Shown here: one piece after another, positions 10,686-21,481 of the stretch
Numbering within the stretch: position 1 is the stretch's first letter
Layout: each line of letters begins with the position of its first letter
Origin: Clavaria fumosa
Taxonomy: Eukaryota; Basidiomycota; Agaricomycetes; Agaricales; Clavariaceae
Direction: 5' to 3'
NCBI GenBank assembly: GCA_951802425.1
Contig: OX637798.1
Span: 558,001-622,000, forward strand
DNA length: 64,000 nucleotides
Position numbers and translations under genes: made by a program
The notes under the pieces: generated by a model
What the model was told of the DNA's origin: nothing
The model's database searches: none
The model's input: the letters and a program-made list of their open reading frames with translations, nothing else

Positions 10686-11921
10686 ATTGTGGTGGTTCCA
10701 AGCTCAAAAGGCATAATAGCCTCAAGCTTAAACCAAAGTGCATCAATATCAAGTCTACAGTATGAGAAGTACATGCAAGACTTATATATGTGTGTACAGA
10801 AGAATATAATGAAAAAGGAAAAGTACAGAGGCTGCAAGGTGACAGAACTATAGTAGTGTGGGGTATGTTTAGTCATATAGTAACTAGGCACATGCTCTAC
10901 TAAGGTTGCGAGGGGCTAGGAATGCATAGGTAAGGTCGCGAAGATGACCTGTCACGAGTCACAACCTGGTTAAATAAGTACATACATAACTATAACTATG
11001 GGGGGATTCTCGGATCATACATAACGTAGTTATAGATGACTGAGGAGAGAAAGGGGAGCATATTTGAAAGGAATATACAGCTGACCATTGGTGGCATGTT
11101 TGAGTGTTAAGGTCACAAGGTCATAAGAGTGGTCACATGGGTGACAGTAGTGATGCAGGTGACCTTGGGTGGGAGGTCACATGGGTAACACTGGTAACAT
11201 GAGTAATGGTCGTAACACTGATAACATATTGGCGCTGGTAGTGGTAGTGCCGAGGATGCCGAGCGGCAAGTCACATGCCGGCTGAAGAAGATGCGCAATG
11301 GCATGTCGCACGTTGAAGTGGTGGGTCCAGGCAAAGTATATGCATGGGTGAGGCAGACAATAGTCCCAGTTAAGAAAATACACTAAACCCCTGCAAAAGT
11401 ACATAATTATGTTTAACTTTTGCCAGTAATTGCTGATATCAAATTTAGTTATTGTGAGCCACAGCAATTTCTCCAGGAATATGTTTGAGCATAATGAACT
11501 TGGTGCAGTAGTTGCTATCAAATAGTTAACTAGACTCAATGACTGTGTTTTTGTTGATATGGAATAAATAAACTCAAATATTTATCAAATGCCTCTATGT
11601 TGAAATTCAGCTTATATAAACATCAAAATATGGCCTCAAATTAAAACATTATGTGATTGAATTAACTTGCTGAAGCTGCAGCAGTACATTACCATGTTTA
11701 CATTATCATAATTACAAGTGCTGTGCTCAAATTAATGATTTAATTCACAAGTATTACAACCAAGATCATTAAACCTGCTTGTAACTACTGCACCATTAAC
11801 TATCTACATCACAAATAGTAGACTCAAGTTGTGTATAGTGTGCAGAAATTACAGTGTAAAAATTCACTACATTTATATCAGTAATTGCTGACTTTAGTTA
11901 ATTAAATTCACTTGTACAGAT
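10686..11921. other. Non-coding, repeat-derived stretch
   Basis: No gene is supported. 10930-11250 is rich in ggtcac/gtaaca words like those in the block at 1-619 and in the chromovirus LTR, suggesting another LTR relic. 11340-11920 is AT-rich with many short stops in all frames. Confidence 0.4.
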
Positions 11922-12172
11922 GCTCAGTAATAGCTGCATTTAGTAAACTGAGAGTGTTATTGGGCAACTGTAGCTGTACAGTAATATAATACAGTGGTCA
12001 GTAATAGCTGCATTTAGTGAACTGAGACTGTTATTGGGCAGCTGTAGCTGTACAGTAATATACTACAGTGCTCAGTGACAGCTGCATTTAGTGAACTGAG
12101 AGTGTTATTGGGCAGCTGTAGCTGCACAGTAATATACTACAATACTCAGTAATGGTTGCATTTAGTAAACTA
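11922..12172. repeat. About 74-bp tandem repeat (3.5 copies)
   Basis: Units begin ctcagtaatagctgcattta and contain gtgttattgggcagctgtag, repeating at about 11922, 11998, 12072 and partly at 12144. The copies differ by a few bases. It abuts the insertion site of the chromovirus at 12,255. Confidence 0.8.
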
Positions 12173-12254
12173 AGGTTGTACATGAGTCAACTAGGCATTT
12201 GGTAGTGCAGCACACTAGTGTACTTCAGATATACCAGTAATTACTGTCAAAAGT

Positions 12255-12545
12255 TGTTAGGATCGCTTATGTAAGCCATCCCAAAGTGCAGTTGTGGAGA
12301 AACTGGGGAGGGTTGTTGGAAGGTCACATGACCTGTGGCTGGGTCGGATTATGTAATCATGTAAGATCACATGACCTGGGGCCTGGGCGCATCAAGTGAT
12401 CCGAGGGTCCGAGCGTGGGAAAGTCGGCAAGTGCCGAAGCGTTCGCTATAAGTACTTTCGCTTTTCCTTTTTTGTACTCTTTTCCCCTTATCTTAGTATT
12501 GTCGTCATGACCTTACGCTTAAGTTGTGTGAGACCCAGTCTGATA
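12255..12545 (+). repeat. 5' LTR of chromovirus 1
   Basis: It starts TGTTAGGATCGCTTATG and ends GTCTGATA. It carries a ctataagtac TATA-like motif near 12448 and a downstream T-rich tract, as expected for the LTR promoter. It matches the 3' LTR with about five differences. Confidence 0.9.
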
Positions 12546-13119
12546 TAATACTAAGATCCGCCTGTCCACCCTAGCCCCGTGTCCTAACCCGGCTAGCCTG
12601 GACCCTTAATTTCAAACTGTGACACGTTGTCACAGCTCAGCCCCTATCATCCTCTTCTCCTTTACCCTGCCCGTGGTGTGTAACAGAACCGCACGAAATT
12701 TTTACTGTGTGTAGATACACGTGACCAGACCAGGAGGAAGTCAACTGTGACCCTCCCCAAGTGATACCGAGTGCCCAAGGCCCGGAACTTTGTTTTACAG
12801 CTACATACCAGTGAATCGTGTAGTGTACAGGGCAAGGAAAGGCCCCTACATAGTCTTTCTGTAGTTTCCTGGTCCAGTGGACAGGGCCCTTGCTCTGTGA
12901 CCATTGTCAGAAGGGCGCATGGGCAACTCATTAGGAGTTGTGGAGCGACCACCTGGGACACCATTCAGGCCCCACGTTAACAAAAGTTTCATAGAATAAG
13001 AGTTCTATAGGTACATAAGTACACAGAAGAGCAGCCTAAGAGGACAGGACTGTTAAGAGATCGAAGAAATCCTGAGTGCCCAAGGCCTGGAACTTTATTT
13101 ACAGCATCCAGGGCCTGTG
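12546..13119 (+). other. Leader of chromovirus 1 with a 32-bp direct repeat
   Basis: This is the untranslated leader between the 5' LTR and gag. A roughly 32-bp phrase beginning gagtgcccaaggcc and ending tttacagc occurs at 12769-12801 and again at 13074-13105, the second copy lying just before the gag start codon. No tRNA primer-binding site could be assigned with confidence from sequence alone. Confidence 0.6.
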
Positions 13120-13758
13120 ATGGCAGACCATGTTGCCCCGCCTGTAGCCCAACCTATGAGGCTTGACCTATCTGTTGCCCCCTTTGATGGGCAGAAAAGG
13201 AACTTCCGTACGTTCCTCCGATCCCTTCGCCTCCTGTTTATGGCGAACCCGACTGTCTATGCTGTGGACCTGGTGAAGGTCCTTCTTGCTCTGAGCAAAA
13301 TTACTGGAGAAGGATTCACTGCAGAGTGGGCGAATATGAAGGCGGAAGAGATCCTGGGTAGTGGCAAGGCCGGAACCTGGGCAGAGTTTGTGGAGGAGAT
13401 GAAGTGCGCATTCAATGACCCGAATGACTGTGCGACTGCCCTTGCCGATATTGCAGGGCTGAAACAGGGTGCCATGACAGCACCAGAGTTCTTCGTGAAA
13501 TTCGAGACGCTGTTCCGACGGGCGAAGTTGAGTGCAGAGAAGGACTCAGGAATCCTAGTCCATTGGCTGGAGTTGAACCTGAGTAGGAGGTTGGTGGAGA
13601 GAATCTATGGTGTCTCCCCGATGCCAGAGACATATGGAGAATGGAAGGTGCTGGCTGAGAGGCTTGATGCCCAGCAAAGGCGACTGGATGGGATACTCAC
13701 GGAATGGACACTGCGACCCACTGTGACCCCCGTGCGACCCACCGCAACCCTACCATGA
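13120..13758 (+). CDS. Gag capsid-like protein of chromovirus 1
   Basis: The 212-residue frame starts at the ATG at 13120 (the upstream in-frame GTG is not used in eukaryotes). It has the Ty3 gag retrotransposon-gag core: FDGQKRNFRTFLRSLRLLF, a W-x-x-F block (TWAEFVEEMKCAF) and TAPEFFVKFETLFRRA. It ends at a lone TGA (13756-13758). The nucleocapsid zinc knuckle is missing from this part and lies after the stop in the same frame, so this product would be capsid only unless the stop is read through. Confidence 0.85.
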   Translation: MADHVAPPVAQPMRLDLSVAPFDGQKRNFRTFLRSLRLLFMANPTVYAVDLVKVLLALSKITGEGFTAEWANMKAEEILGSGKAGTWAEFVEEMKCAFNDPNDCATALADIAGLKQGAMTAPEFFVKFETLFRRAKLSAEKDSGILVHWLELNLSRRLVERIYGVSPMPETYGEWKVLAERLDAQQRRLDGILTEWTLRPTVTPVRPTATLP

Positions 13759-13764
13759 CCTGCC

Positions 13765-16700
13765 ATGACCGTTTCACGACCTCTTGTGACCCCTCTGCTG
13801 TGTACTCCAGATGTGGCCATGGCCCAAGGATGGGCCCCTGCTGATGAGAGATGTTGTTTCCGATGCCACCAGACTGGCCATGCTGTCCGTTTCTGCCCCC
13901 TGCCTGATACGCGTCTGCAGGTCCCAAGGGCCCAAACCTGGGCAGCACCATGTGCCCCCCAAATGGCGGAGGGATATGAGAAAGAGATTGCACGGCTCCG
14001 AGCCTGCATAGAGCTGTGTGAGAGAGAGAGGAGGACTCCCACTGGGGAGAAGAAGTGTGCCAGCCCCCTTTCCGTCCCTGTGCCTGCTGCAAGTATACCC
14101 CAATATACTATCTTGCAGCGGAGACATACCCGAATTGGGGCTGAGGTGAAGGAGGAAGTGAGACTGGCAGAGCACCTAACCAGAGTGCGGCCAGAAGTGC
14201 GGAAACATGTGCCACGAGAGCTAGCCATCCAGGTGCACTTGGAGGCTTTCAGCACTGGCAAAGGGACCACAATGAAGGCCCTTGTCGACTCAGGGTGCAC
14301 CAACTGCTTCATGGATTTGGAGTGGGCGAAAGGAGTGGGACTGGAGCCATCTCTCCTGCTGAACCCAATCACCATGTATAATGTGGATGGGACACAGAAC
14401 AGGAATGGAAAGGTCCGGTATGGGATAGAGGTGCTGGTGAGAGTTGGTGACCACCAGGAGCGGATCCACTTTCTGCTGGGAAAGACCCAGTCCCACAAGG
14501 TCATCCTTGGGCATGACTGGCTCAAGCGGCATAACCCGGATATTGACTGGCAGAAGGCAGAGCTGAGCCTTACCCACTGCCCCCCACAGTGTTCCCCATC
14601 CCCTCGAGCCTCTGCACCCCTGAAAATGAGTACCCTCGCATCCACGAGTATTCTGGACACCCGTTTTCCCAACTCTGGCCCTACCCCCAATTGGCCCAGC
14701 CGCTACCCTTTGGTGTTTAGTGAAGCGAAGTGGGATGAACTTCCCCGCTCCCAACCAGACTTCGATATTAAGATTGAGTTCAAAAAGGACCCTGAGCACC
14801 TCTCCTCCAAGCTGTATTCTTTGACACGGCAGGAGATGGTGGAGATGAACTGTTGGGTGGATGAGCAGCTTGCTTCTGGGCAAATCTGGCCCTCAAAATC
14901 CCCATATGCCAGCCCCTTCTTCTTCAAACATGAGAAGGACAAACTGCGGCCAATCATTGACTACTCGAGGCTGAATGCACACCTGATCAAGGACAAGTAC
15001 CCCCTCCCCCGCATCCGAGACACAGTGGATGTGCTTAAAGGAGCGTCGATCTACTCTAAGATTGATGCAAAGGGAGGTTTCCCATCTATGCAGGTCTGGC
15101 CCGAGCACCAGCACCGCTGCGCCTTCCTGACACCCCGTGGACTCTTCGAACCAGCTGTCATGTGGTTTGGACTGCAGAATGCCCCTGCTACCTTCCAACG
15201 CTTCATGAATCATGTGTTGAGGGAGGAGATTGCAGGAGGACATGTGAGGGCCTATGTGGATGATGTCATTGTGTTTGCAGAGGACTTGGCTACACACCGG
15301 TACTGGATGGATCGGGTCTTGAGGAAGTTTGGAGAGAATGGGTTGTGTCTCAAACTCAGTAAATGCGAGTTTGAGAAGAGTGAGATCATCTTCCTGGGGA
15401 TGAAGATCTCCCACAACAGACTAGAGCATGATCCAGCCAAGGGTGCAGCAGTCCGAGATTGGCCACGTCCTAAGAATGTGAAGGATGTCCAGAGGTTCAA
15501 TGGGATGCTGAACTACCTCTGCCGGCACATCCCGAATCTTTCTGCCTGGGCAAAGCCACTCTTCCGGCTGACTGGGAATGTTCCATGGAAATGGGAGGAG
15601 GAGGAGGAAGCAGCCTTCCGAGATCTCCGCCAGGCACTCGTATCAGCCCCGGTCTTGGCTCTGCCTCAGGACAAAGGGAGATGGAAGGTAGAGACAGATG
15701 CAAGCAACCTGGCAACTGGTGGAGTGCTCTCGCAGCAGCAGATGGATGGAACCTGGAGAGTTGTTGACTATATCTCCAAGGCCCTCACTGCAGCTGAGAA
15801 GAACTATGATGTGTACGACAAGGAGTTCTTGGCTGTGATTCGGGCACTTCGCAAGTGGCGAGCATACCTCATTGGAGCAGAGGAGACGATCGAGATCTGG
15901 ATGGACCATGCAAACCTCCAGTACTTCCGGAAGCCCCAGAAGTTGAAGCTGAGGCAGGTTCGTTGGGTTGGAGAGCTCCAGTGCTTTGACTTTGAGATAA
16001 AGTATCGCACTGGCAAGTCAAATACAAAGGCAGATGCACTCTCCCGGAGACTGGACTATGGAGAGATGGTGGAGGAGGATGCACTGGTGCAGGTTTTCCC
16101 GGAAACAGAAGTCCGTGTGTCATTCACATCGGAAATGGAGACGCTACTCCAGAAAAATAGCGCAGTACACATACAGAAGCCGGAGGAGCTTGATGATGAG
16201 TGGACACGAGATCGTGCTGGACTCTGGCAAAAGGGGATAGTCACTTGGGTCCCCCTAGGAGCTCGTGAGGCCATTCTCAAGTTTGAGCATGACCTCCCCG
16301 CTGCTGGACACCCTGGGCCCCGGAAGTTGAGAGCAGCACTAGTGAAGGGTTATTGGTGGCCGGACATGGTAAAAGATGCGGATCGGTATGCCCAGGGGTG
16401 TGAGACATGCCAGCGGACGAAGCCCGACCGTACCAAGTGTGCTGCCCCACTGCACCCCCATCTGGTGCCCGATGGTTCCTGGTCGGTGATCTCATGGGAC
16501 ATAGTCGGTCCCCTCCCCCTCTCCCGTGGACATAATGCCATCCTTGTTATTGTCAACAAATTCACAAAACGGACACTGCTCGAAGTGATCGGGCTCGACC
16601 TCACAGGACTTGGAGCGGCGCGTCTCCTCCGGGATCGAGTGTTTCGTGACCATGGAGTCCCTCACAAGGTTGTGAGTGACCAGGGGTCTCAGTTCGTGTC

Positions 16701-17568
16701 CCGCTTCATGAAGGAGTTCTACTCCATGATCTGGGTAAAGGCAAATCCAAGTACTGCCTTTCATCCACAGACTGATGGACAGACGGAATGGGCGAACCAG
16801 GAGATGGAGATCTATCTCCGGGCTTACGTGGACCATCTCCAGGATGACTGGGCTGAATGGTTGTCCACTGCGGAGTTTGCTCTTAATAATCGTGAGCACT
16901 CAGCGACAGGACAGACACCTTTCTTCCTCAATTATGGACGACACCCATGGAATGGGGGGCTCTGGCCACCTTCTGAGGTGAACCCGGCAGCGGACGAGTG
17001 GATGGCTAAGCTCACGGAGTCCCGAAGAGCAGCCAAGGAGGCAATGGAGAAAGCGGTGGCAGCGATGAAGAAGAGCTATGATAAGGGGAAATGCCCAAGT
17101 CAGGAGTACTCTGAGGGAGATCTGGTCTGGCTGGATACTAGAAACTTGAAGATGGACCGGCCCTGTAAAAAGCTTGACAACAAGAGAGCAGGCCCCTTTG
17201 CAGTTGAGGAGAAGGTGGGACCTGCTGGGTATCGCCTCAAGCTCCCTCAGGCCTGGCGCATCCATCAGGTCTTCAATGAGTTGCTGTTGACACCATACCA
17301 CCCCCCTTCCTTCCCTTCTCAGAACCTGCCTCCCCCTCCGCCCCCTACAATTGATGATGACCACCTGGAGTATGATGTGGAGGCAATCCTTGATGTTAAG
17401 AAGGTGGGGCGTGGAGTGAGATACCTGGTGAAGTGGTTGGGATACCCTGTAGAGGAGAACACTTGGGAGCCACAATGGAACCTCACCAATGTGGCACTGC
17501 TTCTCCAGGACTTCTTCCTCGCTCACCCCGACAAGGCCAAGCTAGCTGGTCAGGATGCCCAGCCTTAA
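13765..17568 (+). CDS. Pol polyprotein of chromovirus 1 (NC-PR-RT-RH-IN-chromodomain)
   Basis: The 1,267-residue frame has no internal stop. In order: a zinc knuckle CFRCHQTGHAVRFC (about 31-44), aspartic protease VDSGCTNCFMD (about 173), reverse transcriptase with YVDDVIVF (about 497), RNase H ETDASNLATGG (about 643), integrase HHCC (AAGHPG ... CETCQR, about 845-885), a catalytic core with WDIVGPLP and VSDQGSQF, and a C-terminal chromodomain (YDVEAILDVKK ... YLVKWLGY ... NTWEP, about 1202-1245). Chromodomains of this type direct integration to particular chromatin. All catalytic motifs look intact, so the element may be autonomous if the upstream TGA is bypassed. Confidence 0.93.
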   Translation: MTVSRPLVTPLLCTPDVAMAQGWAPADERCCFRCHQTGHAVRFCPLPDTRLQVPRAQTWAAPCAPQMAEGYEKEIARLRACIELCERERRTPTGEKKCASPLSVPVPAASIPQYTILQRRHTRIGAEVKEEVRLAEHLTRVRPEVRKHVPRELAIQVHLEAFSTGKGTTMKALVDSGCTNCFMDLEWAKGVGLEPSLLLNPITMYNVDGTQNRNGKVRYGIEVLVRVGDHQERIHFLLGKTQSHKVILGHDWLKRHNPDIDWQKAELSLTHCPPQCSPSPRASAPLKMSTLASTSILDTRFPNSGPTPNWPSRYPLVFSEAKWDELPRSQPDFDIKIEFKKDPEHLSSKLYSLTRQEMVEMNCWVDEQLASGQIWPSKSPYASPFFFKHEKDKLRPIIDYSRLNAHLIKDKYPLPRIRDTVDVLKGASIYSKIDAKGGFPSMQVWPEHQHRCAFLTPRGLFEPAVMWFGLQNAPATFQRFMNHVLREEIAGGHVRAYVDDVIVFAEDLATHRYWMDRVLRKFGENGLCLKLSKCEFEKSEIIFLGMKISHNRLEHDPAKGAAVRDWPRPKNVKDVQRFNGMLNYLCRHIPNLSAWAKPLFRLTGNVPWKWEEEEEAAFRDLRQALVSAPVLALPQDKGRWKVETDASNLATGGVLSQQQMDGTWRVVDYISKALTAAEKNYDVYDKEFLAVIRALRKWRAYLIGAEETIEIWMDHANLQYFRKPQKLKLRQVRWVGELQCFDFEIKYRTGKSNTKADALSRRLDYGEMVEEDALVQVFPETEVRVSFTSEMETLLQKNSAVHIQKPEELDDEWTRDRAGLWQKGIVTWVPLGAREAILKFEHDLPAAGHPGPRKLRAALVKGYWWPDMVKDADRYAQGCETCQRTKPDRTKCAAPLHPHLVPDGSWSVISWDIVGPLPLSRGHNAILVIVNKFTKRTLLEVIGLDLTGLGAARLLRDRVFRDHGVPHKVVSDQGSQFVSRFMKEFYSMIWVKANPSTAFHPQTDGQTEWANQEMEIYLRAYVDHLQDDWAEWLSTAEFALNNREHSATGQTPFFLNYGRHPWNGGLWPPSEVNPAADEWMAKLTESRRAAKEAMEKAVAAMKKSYDKGKCPSQEYSEGDLVWLDTRNLKMDRPCKKLDNKRAGPFAVEEKVGPAGYRLKLPQAWRIHQVFNELLLTPYHPPSFPSQNLPPPPPPTIDDDHLEYDVEAILDVKKVGRGVRYLVKWLGYPVEENTWEPQWNLTNVALLLQDFFLAHPDKAKLAGQDAQP

Positions 17569-17579
17569 GAGGGGGGTGA

Positions 17580-17869
17580 TGTTAGGATCGCTTATGTAAG
17601 CCATCCCAAAGTGCAGTTGTGGAGAAACTGGGGAGGGTTGTTGGAAGGTCACATGACCTGTGGCTGGGTCGGATTATGTAATCATGTAAGATCACATGAC
17701 CTGGGCCTGGGCGCATCACATGATCCGAGGGTCCAAGCGTGGGAAAGTCGGCAAGTGCCGAAGCGTTCACTATAAGTACTTTCGCTTTTCCTTTTTTGTA
17801 CTCTTTTCCCCTTATCTTAGTATTGTCGTCATGACCTTACGCTTAAGTTGTGTGAGACCCAGTCTGATA
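17580..17869 (+). repeat. 3' LTR of chromovirus 1
   Basis: It starts TGTTAGGATCGC right after the purine run at 17571-17579 and ends TGATA, followed by the target duplicate aaagt. One deletion and four substitutions relative to the 5' LTR were noticed. Confidence 0.9.
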
Positions 17870-17917
17870 AAAGTTAAACATAAATTTGTACTATTACCAT
17901 GTTTTAGTATACTAAAC

Positions 17918-20160
17918 TTACTGGGACCACTGGTCGCAATGCTGTTCGATGTTGTCCAAGTAGATGAGGATGTCATCAAGGTAAATGACTATGTTGACAT
18001 CAACCAAGTTGTGGAAGATATCGTTCATAAGGTGCTGAAAGGTCACAGGTGTGTTTGTGAGTCCAAAAGGCATGACAAGATACTCAAACACGCCATAGCA
18101 AGTGTGGAACGCAGTTTTCCACTTGTCTCCTTCAGCTATCCTCACGTTATTATACCCAACACAAAGGTCGATCTTGGAGTAGATTTTGGCCAAGCGCAAT
18201 TGGTCAATGAGGGTCTCAATTCGGGGGATAGGGTAGCGATTCTTTCAAGTTATCTTGTTGAGACCTCGATAGTTGACACAGAGGTGAAGGCTTCCATCTT
18301 TCTTCTTTGTGAAGAGTACTGGTGCGCCCGTGGGGGATTTCGACGGCCGGATGAAGCCTTTATCCAACATGTCATCCATAAAATCGTGGTACTCCTGCGG
18401 AACTATTTCTTCGGGGTTTGGGGGAGAGGTTTGAGTGGTTGTGGAACTTGCAAGTATGGATTCATCATTGTAGGGATTGTTCACAGGTTGGAAGTATAGG
18501 AGACCTATAAATTCTCCTTGTTGCTCCAAGTGGCGAAGCATGGTGGCATTGACCAATTGAACTCATGGAGGTTTAGAAAGTTTTAGTGTTGAGTTTGCAA
18601 GGTCAGGAGGAGGTTTACTCGGGGGTTTCGCATCCAGAAGGGTGAGAGGGATAGTCACAGAGCAGGCAGTCTGTCCAAAACTAATGAAGAGGTTAGTCCA
18701 GTCAATTTTGGGGTTCCAGGTTCGCAACCAATCAAGTCCTAGAACCACAGGGGTGAGAGGATGGGTCTTGGTGATGAGGAACTTGATGGATTGGATGGTA
18801 TCATCAGAGAATTTCATATTAGCGAGGACATAGTGGGTGATATTGGAGCTGGAGGAACTTCTGTTGAAGTATTGAAGCAGTAAAGGTTGCAGGAGTGGCA
18901 TTAAGAGGTTCAGATGGGTGTTCACAAGTGTAAAATCGATGAAATTCATGGATGTGCCACAATCCACAAGAGTATTGAGAGGAATCGAGCTGAAATCTGG
19001 TATTTGTGTTTTTATGAGAAAGGATTGGGAGGACTGGGAAGCAATAGGCATATTAGAAAAGTTGTGAAGAAACTGAGAAGAGGAGGAACTAGTCGTGGCC
19101 CGTGCAAGTATGGGGGTTGGTTCGTCACAACTCAGAGTTCCCCCGGAAGCTCCTGAGTCACTTCCTCATTCAACTCTTCATGCAGATCATCGACATCCTC
19201 TTCCACTTCTTCCTCGACTTTGTATGCTTCCTGAAAATCTTCCTCTCCTTCCTCCAGCATAAACACGGCTTGCCCTGCTACTCATCTATCAGGACATGCT
19301 GCACTGTAATGTCCTGGCTTCCCACATCTCAAACACAAATTTCCCTGACATCATTGTTCTCATTCCTCATCACTGAGGGGGACATAAGGCAGATTCAGAT
19401 TTGGTTGGCAGGGCAGATTAGCGGGTCGCGGTGTGGTTGCGGGGTATCCTGCGGCTGGTCTGGGCATCAGAGGATTGTTGCCAGCAGCTGGATAAGGTTG
19501 CGACGTGTTCGTGAAGTTGCGATTTCTGCCTTGTTGAGGAAGGGGGCGATTTCTGCCTTGTTGAGCAGGGGGATGAGGAGCAGGAGGGTTGGCATGGAAT
19601 TGAATTCAGCAGGTCTTACTCTCATACTCCCAGTGCCTCTGATTGATTTGCATCACCAAATCTCAAAGTTCCTGATATGTGGTAGGTCACAGGATGACTT
19701 TCATGGCCTCTTTGATGTGTGTGGACAACAAACAGTAGAGTTCCGATTGCAGAGCAGCAGAGTTCCAGATGGACTTGAAAGCGAAGGACTCGAAGTGTAT
19801 AATATGGTTCGAGAATCGCTCGTTTTCACCCATTTGCAGCATTCAGAGATTCTGGTCCACTTCAATCTGCGTGTTAACCACTCCAAACATCCCTCCAAAC
19901 TTGTGGATGAACCCTTCCCACAAGTGCAAGGCTGGGTGTTCAGGATTAAATTGGAGGAGGGAGGTGTAGTGGCTCTGTGTGGTGTCCATGAGGTAAGAGG
20001 CCGTGAAAGTAACCTTCTCGTGGTCTCCCTGAAAGGTTATGGGCTTCACGAAGAAAGTCATTAGACATTCTGTGACAAAAGGCTTCCACTTGCATCAGTC
20101 GCAACCATTGAATGGCTCGGGGCACCTAGTATTGAGCTTGGATTCTTGAGCGAAGATGAT
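17918..20160 (-). pseudogene. Decayed Ty3 element, gag-protease-RT half (minus strand)
   Basis: Read on the minus strand from 20160 down: Ty3 gag-like sequence (VKPITFQGDHEKVTFTASYL, LHLWEGFIHKFGGMFG) with several stops, then a protease-like part (TLVDCGTSMNFIDF ... VVLGLDWLRTWNPKIDW) at 19051-18563, then the start of reverse transcriptase ([21 protein letters not shown] at about 18310) and the YLDDILIY catalytic motif at about 17965. The reading ends at about 17918 beside the chromovirus 3' LTR. Frames are broken by stops at several points. No chromodomain or LTR of this copy was found. Confidence 0.85.
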
Positions 20161-20162
20161 TT

Positions 20163-21480
20163 ATGAATGATATTTTCACTGACATGGTCAACTCCTTCAT
20201 GGTTGTGTACCTCAATGACATTTTAATTTATTCCAACAACATGATAGAGCATGAGGGTCATGTCCACCACATCCTACAGTGGCTCTGTGACAATCAACTT
20301 CATGCAAACCTGATGAAATCAAGTTTCCACCTTGATTCTGTAGAGTATCTGGGTTTTATTGTTTCTCCTGGTGGAATTTTTATGGACTCTACAAAAATTG
20401 ATGCCATTCTGACCTGGCTGACACCCACTAATGTTAAAGAAGCACAGTACTTTAGGGGTTTTGTGAATTTCTACTGACAATTCATCCATGGCTACTTGAG
20501 AATAACCCAACCACTCAATAACCTCGTGTGTAAAGGGCTCTGCTTCGACTGGACTGTGGACTGTCAAGCAGCATTTGACCGCTTGAAGTTGGCATTCACA
20601 TCCACTCTGGTCCTTGCACATTATGATCTGGAAAACCCCACCATCATAGAGATGGTCAGGTCAGAATACACCATGGTGGCAATCTTTTCTCAGATTGACC
20701 AGATGACTAACCTTCTCCACCCAATAGCCTTCCACTCATGATCCATGTCCCCTGCAGAATTAAACTATGACATTTACAACAAAGAACTCCTCACCATCTA
20801 CAAGGCCTTCTGCCAATGGAGGCCCTATTTGGAGGGAGCTCAACATTCAGTACTGGTGGTAACAGACCATAACAATTTACAGTACTTCACAACCTCCAAA
20901 CAACTCTCCCAATGGCAAGCCCACTGGTTAGAATTTCTCTCCAGCTTCAACTTTGTTATTAAATACCATCCAGGTTGCCTTGGGACCAAGCCCAACATGC
21001 TCACCTGCCACTTGGACATTTACCCTAAAGGGGAAATAGGGCTTACACCCAAGCTAACCCACAAAATTTTCAGCCTTTGTTTAATCCTAGACAGGTCTTT
21101 GTGGCAGTTACAATGGACTTGGCAGCAATGCACCACTGAATCCGGACTCTGGATTCAGTCATTGCTGCCAAGTCTGATTCTGGAGTGCACTTGCCCATGA
21201 CCCTTATGCCCAAGAACACTTCCAATGACTCAAAAATAATGCAGGAGTTAATTCTGATGATGAGCCCTTCTCACTCTTGGACAATAAACTCCTACTCTGT
21301 GACAAGCAGATTTATGTTCCTGACTACAACAATCTCTGGCTTGAGATCTTACACACCTACCACAACCATAAGCTCATTGGACACCCAGGGATCTGCAAAA
21401 TGATTCAGCAGATCCACTGGCAGTACTTCTGGCCTGAAATCTGACAATTCATTACAACCTATGTCCACTTGTGCTCTGAA
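20163..21480 (+). pseudogene. Decayed Ty3 element, RT-RNase H-integrase half (plus strand)
   Basis: The fragment starts inside reverse transcriptase (MNDIFTDMVNSFMVVYLNDILIY; the catalytic motif reads YLND, not YLDD), then the RT connection (YLGFIVSPGG), RNase H (YDIYNKELLTIYKAF, VVTDHNNLQYF) and the start of an integrase zinc domain (IGHPGICKMIQQIHWQYF). Stops interrupt it at about 20477 and 20741, and the integrase ends abruptly at 21481 where the large inverted repeat starts. It lies head-to-head with the minus-strand half and overlaps it only around the RT catalytic block, so these are either two copies or one inverted copy. Confidence 0.85.
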
Positions 21481-21481
21481 T

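Larger units (their letters stand above)
12255..17869 (+). mobile_element. Ty3-type chromovirus, near-intact, TSD aaagt
   Basis: A 5,615-bp element has LTRs at 12255-12545 and 17580-17869 and is flanked by the 5-bp direct repeat aaagt (12250-12254 and 17870-17874). Gag (13120-13758) and a pol frame (13765-17568) lie in one register, separated by a single TGA. Protease, reverse transcriptase, RNase H, integrase and a chromodomain occur in the Ty3/chromovirus order. A polypurine tract (aagaggggggtga) directly precedes the 3' LTR. The LTRs differ at about five positions by eye, so insertion was recent. The LTR ends in TGATA rather than CA. Confidence 0.92.

Noticed and set aside
13605..14690. 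361-residue minus-strand ORF
   Set aside because: It lies wholly over the gag-pol frame of chromovirus 1, which has clear domains; it is an antisense shadow.
16900..17526. 208-residue minus-strand ORF
   Set aside because: It is the antisense of the integrase tail and chromodomain; no independent coding signal.
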